The notes under the pieces are model-generated. The model did no database searches, was not told the DNA's origin, and saw only the letters and a list, made by a program, of their open reading frames with translations. The position numbers and the translations under genes were made by a program. Of a DNA stretch of 56,516 nt, positions 12,202-18,280 are shown piece after piece. This DNA comes from JAWKUK01 sp041398605 (GTDB lineage: Bacteria; Planctomycetota; UBA1135; GCA-002686595). The stretch's first letter is position 1, and the number at the start of each line of letters is the position of its first letter. The stretch is taken from positions 1 through 56,516 of the forward strand of contig JAWKUK010000032.1 in assembly GCA_041398605.1 (NCBI GenBank), written 5' to 3'.

Positions 12202-12565
12202 TCAAGCGAAGCGGAGCCGGCATGACGGACACCTCGACGAGCCGCCGGGCACCGCTGAGAGGCAGGCCGGACAGACCGTCTCCGTGGCGTCCAGGTCGAC
12301 CACCAACTCCCGCCGCGGCGCGGTGCGCTTCGTCTGGAATCGCAGCGCGCAGCTCTGCGGCCTCGAGCTCTTGGACAAGAGCGAGTCCCCGCGGGACATC
12401 TGGCTTCGCGACCGCGAGCCACATGGTCGTGCCTCACCCCTTCGTATTCGCGCCCGGAGGGCAGACCACCTCGGCATCGACGCGATGTGTGCGAAGGTGG
12501 TCGCGCATGGCTTGCATCGCGCGCAGGCTGCCTTGGGCGAGGATCTCGGTTCGCGGTTCCGTCAT
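12202..12565 (-). CDS. candidate small selenoprotein with C-terminal zinc ribbon
   Basis: Starting at ATG 12565, 43 codons lead to an in-frame UGA (12436-12434), then the frame continues with GTTMWLAVAKPDVPRG. A SECIS-like hairpin follows the UGA at the expected distance. The region around it resembles, from memory, the Se/S carrier-like small domain (DUF3343 type), where a Cys-Gly pair sits before a hydrophobic strand; here U-Gly would take that place. A Cys also precedes at residue 35 (VVCPPG). After one extra G at the CCC run 12309-12311 is discounted, the protein ends with a zinc ribbon (VCPACLSAV then CPSC), giving 120 residues including Sec. Without recoding the gene would be a 43-residue fragment. 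Sec machinery is not in the window. Alternatives are a Cys codon misread as TGA, or a pseudogene. Confidence 0.6.
12397..12425 (-). promoter_or_regulatory. SECIS-like hairpin following in-frame UGA
   Basis: On the minus strand TGGCTCGC and GCGA-A-GCCA form an 8-bp stem with one bulged A around a GGTC loop. A G-G mismatch and three more pairs (CAT/ATG) extend it. The loop begins 20 nt after the UGA. Bacterial SECIS elements lie just downstream of the Sec codon and have a small apical loop beginning with G, as in the GGUC loop of E. coli fdhF. Confidence 0.6.
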
Positions 12566-12750
12566 GGTCTTGGGCGCACACGCGCGGCATTCATGGACTG
12601 TCGGGTGCTCCTTTGGAACCCCTTAGGAAGTGTGTCGTGGCGGCGGATGACTCCGCCTGGGACGACGCGCCCGGTGTGCGTTCGTCCAGCCCCCGCGGAA
12701 CGTACATCCTCGAGCAGCCTGTGGTGAAACAGCGCTGCGCGCAGGCCGGC

Positions 12751-13332
12751 TCAGGGCGTCGGGTCGATCTCGGATTCGTGGAGCTGGTGGCGGGAGAGCA
12801 GCGGCGCCTGGAGCAGCATGAACAGGAACGTCAGTGGGAGGATCCCGAACGTCTTGAACGACACCCAAGCGCTCGTGCTGTAGCTCCTCCACACCCACTC
12901 ATTCAGGATCGCGAGCACCACAAAGAAGCCGGCCCAGCGGAGCGTCAACTGGCGCCACCCAGCAGGCGTCAATTGAATGGCGCTGCCGAAGACGACCTGC
13001 AAGAGCGCGCGTCCAGTGAGGAGGCCCCGAAGAGGATCGCTGCGAAGAGCCCGTTGACGATCGTCGGCTTACGCTTGATGAAGGTGTCGTCGTGGAAATA
13101 GAGCGTCAGGGCTCCGAACACCAGGACGAAGGCCGCAGTGAAGAGGGGCATGACCGGGAGGCGGCCCTCGATCCTCCAAGCGGCGACTAGAGAGACCAAG
13201 ATCGCGACCATGAACTCCCGCGGTGGCCCAGTAGATGTCCTTCTTGGCGTTCAGCAAGAAGAACACGAGCAAGGGGCCCATCTCAATCGCGAGTTTGATC
13301 GCCGGTGACACCGGCGGCTTCGTGTTCTCCAT
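12751..13332 (-). CDS. yciB: YciB/IspZ-family inner-membrane septation protein (two frameshifts)
   Basis: Three frames together give about 193 residues, the usual length. The N-terminal part reads LAIEMGPLLVFFLLNAKKDI (family FFxxYxxxxI type). The middle has VFGALTLYFHDDTFIKRKPT, matching the hallmark GxLTLxxxxxxFIKxKPT motif. The C-terminal part has LNEWVWRSYSTSAWVSFKTF, matching the NExVW...WVxFK motif. Frame breaks lie at the CCC run 13217-13219 (one extra base) and about 13014-13025 (one missing base), which cancel in length. A polytopic membrane protein linked to septation and envelope synthesis in other bacteria. The intact motifs favour sequencing indels. Confidence 0.8.
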
Positions 13333-13492
13333 CGGACGTGGGGCCGCGTCGTCACCGGCTCCTGTGGGGAGGGACCATTGTCCTCCCACCCGAGGCGCCG
13401 CGGCCCACCTCGGGCTCCGCGCTGGCTCCCCCTATGGTGACACAATGGACCGCCATGCGCTGCCCTCCCGTGGGCGCCTTCCACGGCCCAGG

Positions 13493-14109
13493 TCAGTACC
13501 GACGAACGACGCCCACGACGACGCCTCGGATCTGCACATCGTCGACGAGGATCGGCAGCATGGTCGAGTTCGCGGGTTGCAGGCGAATGTGCCCCTTCTC
13601 GCGATAGAAGCGCTTCAGCGTGACGTCTCCCTCGGGCAGGACGGCGACGACGGTTTCACCATTCCGGGCGGTCTCGCGGCGCTCGATCAAGACGATGTCG
13701 CCATCGGCGATCGCGTCTTCGATCATGGAGTTGCCCGAAACTCGCAGCGCAAAGACGTCCGCGCCGTCCGGCACGAGGCAGCGGAGGTCGAGCGTCTCTG
13801 GTCCTCGATTTCCTCGATCGGGGAGCCGGCGGCGATCGTGCCGAGGATGGAGAGGGTCTGGGAGCGATGGGCGTGACGAGGATCCGACTCAACGAACTCC
13901 AGGGCGCGGCTGGCCCCCTTCTCGCGGCGCCGCAACACGCCCTTGCGCTCGAGCTCCGCGACGTGTCCGAAGATCGTGACCTTGTTGACTCCGAAGTGGG
14001 CCGCGATCTCGTCGAGCGTCGGACTGATCCCCTCAGCCTGCACGTAGCGGGCAAAGAACTCGACGATGTCGCGTTGGCGTCGGGTCAGAGTGGCCGTGAT
14101 GGGGGGCAT
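13493..14109 (-). CDS. lexA: LexA repressor (one frameshift)
   Basis: The N-terminal winged-helix domain reads LTRRQRDIVEFFARYVQ then SPTLDEIAAHFGV. Next comes the Ala-Gly self-cleavage site (TIAAGSP), then, in another frame, the S24 peptidase domain with VSGNSMIEDAIADGDIV (catalytic Ser) and GDVTLKRFYREKG (catalytic Lys). Restoring one base near 13795-13802 gives a continuous 205-residue LexA of normal length. LexA represses SOS genes and cleaves itself when RecA is activated. The Ser-Lys pair and cleavage site are intact, so an indel error is likelier than inactivation. I chose the ATG at 14109 because it gives the usual short leader; upstream sequence in the same frame is repeat-rich. Confidence 0.85.
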
Positions 14110-14360
14110 GTTGAACTCTGTGGTCGGGGGGGGCTGAAGGCGCTCGAGGTGTCCATCGGCATTCGACTCCAACCCGTCGGCTGGAGCGCGAACACTCGGG
14201 GAGACCTCGTGCGAGGGTACGAAGTTTGGGGCGAGGTGCGGAGGGGAGATCCGTGTCCGGTCCGCGGGCCCGTTGGGGGCACGCGCAGTGAGGCCGACGC
14301 GGCGATGCAGTGTGGTGCGGCTGGAGCCTAGAAACAGCGCAGGTTCGCGATCCGAATCTG

Positions 14361-14420
14361 CGGGGGTCTCAGGGTCGGGGGTCTCTGGGTCGGCGGTCTC
14401 TGGGTCGGGGGTCTCTGGGG
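14361..14420. repeat. 15-bp tandem repeat, four copies
   Basis: Four consecutive units close to CGGGGGTCTCTGGGT at 14361, 14376, 14391 and 14406, each with at most two changes. The unit length is a multiple of three, but neither strand gives a convincing protein here. Confidence 0.85.
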
Positions 14421-14667
14421 AGGGCGAGACGCGGGAGGTGGCCCGCACAGCCACCCCCCGCACTCGCGGTCTGCCTTCCGACGGGATCACAACGTCGGCG
14501 GCGACCTCGGCCCGCGCCGCATCGCGGGCTGAACGGCTGCACTCTGCTCGCTTGCCTTGCGGTTGCCTCTCCCGCTGATGGGCCAGCTCTTGTGCGCAGT
14601 GCTGGGCGGGAGTACCGGCGGGTGATTCAGCGGCGATCGGGCCACGCCCGCAGGCTCGGAGCGCAAG

Positions 14668-14778
14668 TCAGATGAGGAACGTCGATGCGATCAACCCAGC
14701 GAAGAACACATACGAGGTGGCTTCGGATCGGGTGGCAGATCGGGCGGCGGATCGGGCGGCGGTGATGATGCGTGCCAT
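14668..14778 (-). CDS. possible 36-residue membrane peptide
   Basis: ATG at 14778 opens a short frame with a basic repetitive N-terminus (AARSAARSATRS) and a hydrophobic C-terminus (SYVFFAGLIASTFLI) ending at a stop. The hydrophobic block contrasts with the Arg/Pro-rich translations of the surrounding DNA, which is why I list it. The N-terminal repeat is encoded by the 12-bp array. No family recognised, and the ribosome-binding site is weak. It may be chance. Confidence 0.3.
   Translation of the reverse strand: MARIITAARSAARSATRSEATSYVFFAGLIASTFLI
14724..14759. repeat. 12-bp tandem repeat, three copies
   Basis: Three units close to CGGATCGGGCGG, starting at 14724, 14736 and 14748, inside the possible small membrane peptide gene. 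Confidence 0.75.
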
Positions 14779-14800
14779 GTCGGTTGCTCTCGGATCGAAG

Positions 14801-14866
14801 GTGGTCAGGTCGAAGGCGGGCAGGTCGAAGGTGGGCAGGTCGAAGGTGGGCAGGTCGCAGGTGGGC
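14801..14866. repeat. 15-bp tandem repeat, four and a half copies
   Basis: Units close to GTGGGCAGGTCGAAG start at 14801, 14816, 14831 and 14846, with a partial fifth. It lies just upstream (minus-strand sense) of the possible small membrane peptide. Confidence 0.85.
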
Positions 14867-15190
14867 CTGGGGGGCCTTGGTTCGTGTCAAGCAGCTGGGC
14901 GCGGCTTCCGCTGGTGAGGACCTCCCCAGGTGCGCCGCGGTTGCGGGGGTTCTCTCCCCGGCGAAGTCAGGCAACTGCGCCGGGGAGAGGGAAGGAAGGC
15001 CTAACGGACACCGAATGTATCGGCGGTCACGGCCCGAACGGGACCCAAACCCGGAGAAAAGCCTCACAGGAGCCTAACTGCATGCTCCGACTGGGTTTAG
15101 GGAGCGGCTCCCAGGGCCCGCCGCACGGACGAAGGCCCTCCGCGTAGACGAAAGCGGGGTGGATGGTCACAATCCCCGGCCTCGAACGCT

Positions 15191-16900
15191 GTGCAGGACC
15201 TCCCCGACCTCGAAATCGATCTCGATCGCTACCTCGTCCCGTTCCAGCTGAGGCACGTACCGCAGTACCGCTTCGACGTAGTGGTGCTCGGCTCCGGCGC
15301 GGGCGGGAGCCTCGCGGCGTTGGCTGCGGCCGAACGCGGTGCGACGGTGGCCGTCGTCGCCAAGGACAACCTGTCGGTCACCAACACGGCTTGGGCCCAG
15401 GGGGGCGTGGCCGCGGTGCTCTCGACGGAGGACTCGTTCGAGTCCCACGTGCATGACACCCTCGAGGCAGGACGAGGGCTCTCGGAGGTGGACGTCGTGC
15501 GCCAGGTCATTCAGGGGGGCCCGGCCGCGATCGAGCGCCTCCGCGTGCTCGGTGCGCGCTTCGATCGGCGGCCGAGCGGCGACCTGGAGCTGTCACGCGA
15601 AGGCGGCCACAGCTTCGCGCGCATCGTGCACGCCCAAGGGGACGCAACGGGGCGCGAGATCCAAGGGGCGCTGGTCGGCGCCCTCGAGCGCCACCCAGAC
15701 ATCGACCTCTTCTCGCACGTCCACGCCATCGACTTGCTCTCGGACGAGGGGGGCGCCGTCGTCGGCGTCCTATGTCGCACGAGCACCGGGGAACTGGTGA
15801 GCTACATCGCGCCGCAGATCATCCTCGCGACCGGCGGTGGTGGCCAGATCTGGCGTGAGACGACGAACCCGCCGGTCGCGACCGCGGACGGCCTCGCGAT
15901 GGCGGTGCGCGCCGGGGCGAGCGTGCGCGACCTCGAGTTCGTGCAGTTCCACCCGACGCTGCTCTACATCGCGGGGGCGGCGCGGGTGCTGATCTCCGAG
16001 ATCGTCCGCGGCGCAGGCGCGGTCCTGCGGGACAAGCACGGCGTGCGCTTCATGCCCACGCAGCATGCGATGGCGGAGCTCGCGCCCCGCGACGTCGTCA
16101 GTCGCGCGGTGTTCCACCAGATGGTGGAGACGGACGACACGAGCGTCTACCTCGACCTCTCCGGCCTCGCGGAGGACCCGCACGCGCTCTTCCCTGGGAT
16201 CAGTCGGATCTGCAACTTCTTCGGGATCGATATCGCGCGCGATCCGGTGCCTGTGCGACCAGGTGCGCACTACATGATCGGCGGGCTGGTCGTCGATGGC
16301 CAGGGACGGACCAACGTGCCTGGGCTCTGGGCCGTCGGTGAGTGCGCGAGCACGGGGCTCCACGGGGCCAACCGGATGGGGTCGAACTCGCTCCTGGAGG
16401 CGGTGGTGCTGGGGGACGTGACCGGGCAGGCCGCGGCAGACGCTGCGCTGCGCTCGAAACGCCCTGAGACCAAGCACGTGGTCACGCGTGAGCGTACGAT
16501 CCCACCCCCCGGCGTCGAGGTCAATCTCTCCGACCTCACGTACTCGTTGAAGTCACTCATGTGGCGTCAGATGGGCGTCGTTCGGACCGCCTCCGGCATG
16601 CAGGACGCGCTCGGGCGCTTTGAGTTCTGGGCCCGCGCCATTCGCGCGTTGCCCATGGACGACGCGCGCGCCGTGGAGCTCGTCAACATGCTTACCATCG
16701 CACGACTTTCGACCGTTGGCGCGCTCACGCGCGTCGAATCCCGTGGCGCGCACCATCGCTCGGACTACCCCGAGGTTCACGATGACTGGTGCGCGCATCT
16801 GCAGCAGACACCGGTCGTCGACTTCATCAGTGGCCGAGTGCGCCGCGTTGCGTTGGCGCTCAAGGCGCTCGGCTCGCACGCGATCGAGGCTCGCCTTTGA
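15191..16900 (+). CDS. nadB: L-aspartate oxidase
   Basis: 569 residues from a GTG start. It catalyses FAD-dependent oxidation of L-aspartate to iminoaspartate, the first step of de novo NAD synthesis with quinolinate synthase. A Rossmann FAD motif (VVLGSGAGGSLAALAAAERG) lies at about residue 31. TNTAWAQGGVAAV, LEFVQFHPT, SEIVRGAGAVL (active-site Arg) and LHGANRMGSNSLLEA follow in the order of the succinate dehydrogenase flavoprotein family. The absence of a heme/quinone-linked partner and the NadB-type N-terminus argue against SdhA/FrdA. hflX follows with overlapping stop and start. NadA and NadC are not nearby. Confidence 0.95.
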   Translation: MQDLPDLEIDLDRYLVPFQLRHVPQYRFDVVVLGSGAGGSLAALAAAERGATVAVVAKDNLSVTNTAWAQGGVAAVLSTEDSFESHVHDTLEAGRGLSEVDVVRQVIQGGPAAIERLRVLGARFDRRPSGDLELSREGGHSFARIVHAQGDATGREIQGALVGALERHPDIDLFSHVHAIDLLSDEGGAVVGVLCRTSTGELVSYIAPQIILATGGGGQIWRETTNPPVATADGLAMAVRAGASVRDLEFVQFHPTLLYIAGAARVLISEIVRGAGAVLRDKHGVRFMPTQHAMAELAPRDVVSRAVFHQMVETDDTSVYLDLSGLAEDPHALFPGISRICNFFGIDIARDPVPVRPGAHYMIGGLVVDGQGRTNVPGLWAVGECASTGLHGANRMGSNSLLEAVVLGDVTGQAAADAALRSKRPETKHVVTRERTIPPPGVEVNLSDLTYSLKSLMWRQMGVVRTASGMQDALGRFEFWARAIRALPMDDARAVELVNMLTIARLSTVGALTRVESRGAHHRSDYPEVHDDWCAHLQQTPVVDFISGRVRRVALALKALGSHAIEARL

Positions 16901-18228
16901 GCCGCGACGCGCAACCGACCGCGAGGCCGCAGGAGCGCGTCGTGGTCTGCGGTGTGGTGTTGCCTGATTTTCCCGTGGAGACCGGCGGGCCACTGAGCGA
17001 AGTCTGTGCGCTCGTCGCGGCCGCCGAAGCGGTCGTCGTCGGCGAAGGGATCATTCAGCGGCGGGATCGCCCCGTGCCGTCGACGATGATGGGCTCGGGC
17101 AAGGTGATCGAAGTCTCCGAGGAGATCGCGCGCGTCCATCCGAGCGCCGTCGTCGTCGACAACGACCTCTCGCCAGCCCAGGTGCGGAACCTCGAAAAGG
17201 CCTGGGGGCTGCGCGTCATCGACCGGTCCGAGCTCATCCTCGACATCTTTGCGCGGCGCGCACAGACGAGGCAGGCGCGGCTGCAGGTCGAGCTCGCCCA
17301 GAACGAGTACCTCGTGCCGCGCCTCCGGCGCATGTGGACCCACCTCGAGCGCACCGAGGGCGCGATCGGCACGCGCGGCCCTGGCGAGACGCAGCTCGAG
17401 ACGGACAAGCGGCTCCTCTCGAAGCGGATCTCCGATCTGAAGCGAGAGCTCGAAGGGATCGAGCAACGCAAGCAGCGCCAAGTCCGAACACGCGACGCCG
17501 AGTTCACGATCGGCCTCGTCGGCTACACCAACGCCGGCAAGTCGACCCTGCTCAACCGGCTCACCGGCTCGTCCGAGTTCGTCGCGGACATGCCGTTTGC
17601 GACGCTCGATACGCGGACGCGCCGCTGGGTCCTGCCGGATCGGCGCACGGTGCTCCTCTCCGATACCGTCGGATTCCTGCAGCGACTCCCGCACCACCTC
17701 GTCGCATCGTTCCACGCGACCCTCGAAGAGACCATCAACGCGGACCTCTTGCTGCATGTCGTCGATGCCTCGCATCCCGACGCGGCTCAGCAGATGAAGG
17801 CGGTCGACCTCGTGCTCAGCGAGCTGTCCCCACACCTCGAAGTCAGCGCGGTCGTTCTGAACAAGGCGGACAAGGTGCGCGACCCGCTCGAGCTGCACCT
17901 GCTCGTCGAAGGGCGCCGCGAGGAGATCCTCCTCGTCTCTGCGCGCACGGGAGACGGCCTCGACCGGCTGACGGCGTACGTTACCTCCGCGCTCGACGCC
18001 CGCTCCAGCCGGGTCACCGTGCACATCGCGCCCGGGGACGGTCGCTCGATCGCTGCGGTTCGTGGCGCTGGAGCGATCGAGGAGGAGACCGTCGACGAGG
18101 ACGGCACCATGCACATTCGGCTTCGCATGAGCGAGGGCGCCTTGGGTGTCCTGCGGCGCAATCTCGGGCACGGGGCCCAGGTCGAGCTCGAGGGGGGGGC
18201 GCCTACCCTGCACGCCCCAAGCGGTTGA
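16897..18228 (+). CDS. hflX: GTPase HflX
   Basis: About 443 residues. HflX is a ribosome-associated GTPase that splits stalled or hibernating ribosomes. The N-terminal HflX domain is followed by a coiled coil, then the G domain: VGYTNAGKSTLLNRLTG (P-loop), ATLDTRTRR (G2), DTVGFLQRLP (G3) and LNKADKV (G4). The start is taken as TTG at 16897, overlapping the nadB stop, because the frame upstream lies inside nadB and reads as shadow sequence. An upstream ATG at 16789 or a later GTG remain possible. Confidence 0.93.
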   Translation: MSRDAQPTARPQERVVVCGVVLPDFPVETGGPLSEVCALVAAAEAVVVGEGIIQRRDRPVPSTMMGSGKVIEVSEEIARVHPSAVVVDNDLSPAQVRNLEKAWGLRVIDRSELILDIFARRAQTRQARLQVELAQNEYLVPRLRRMWTHLERTEGAIGTRGPGETQLETDKRLLSKRISDLKRELEGIEQRKQRQVRTRDAEFTIGLVGYTNAGKSTLLNRLTGSSEFVADMPFATLDTRTRRWVLPDRRTVLLSDTVGFLQRLPHHLVASFHATLEETINADLLLHVVDASHPDAAQQMKAVDLVLSELSPHLEVSAVVLNKADKVRDPLELHLLVEGRREEILLVSARTGDGLDRLTAYVTSALDARSSRVTVHIAPGDGRSIAAVRGAGAIEEETVDEDGTMHIRLRMSEGALGVLRRNLGHGAQVELEGGAPTLHAPSG

Positions 18229-18280
18229 AGCTCAACTCGGGGGGGCAGGCGCGTCGATCGACGGAACGAACGACGACGCG

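Larger units (their letters stand above)
14110..15190. other. 1.1-kb interval with tandem repeats, no recognised full gene
   Basis: Between lexA and nadB I see three short tandem arrays (listed separately), one possible 36-residue membrane peptide, and otherwise no frame with protein-like composition. The interval should hold the lexA promoter and the nadB promoter. Frames across it translate to Arg/Pro/Gly-rich sequence typical of non-coding high-GC DNA. Confidence 0.5.

Noticed and set aside
13790..13805. Programmed frameshift in lexA
   Set aside because: No slippery heptamer or following structure stands out, and neighbouring genes carry similar indels, so an error is simpler.
14150..14240. 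Partial match to a Gram-positive LexA box (CGAACACTCG) upstream of lexA
   Set aside because: Only half of the palindrome fits, and the LexA operator of this lineage is unknown to me.
14273..14578. Plus-strand Ser-Gly-Val repeat protein over the 15-bp array
   Set aside because: The repeat is translated in any frame of unit length 15; no ribosome-binding site and the flanks are not protein-like.
14361..14866. CRISPR array
   Set aside because: Units are 12-15 bp and directly adjacent with no spacers, and no cas genes occur in the window.
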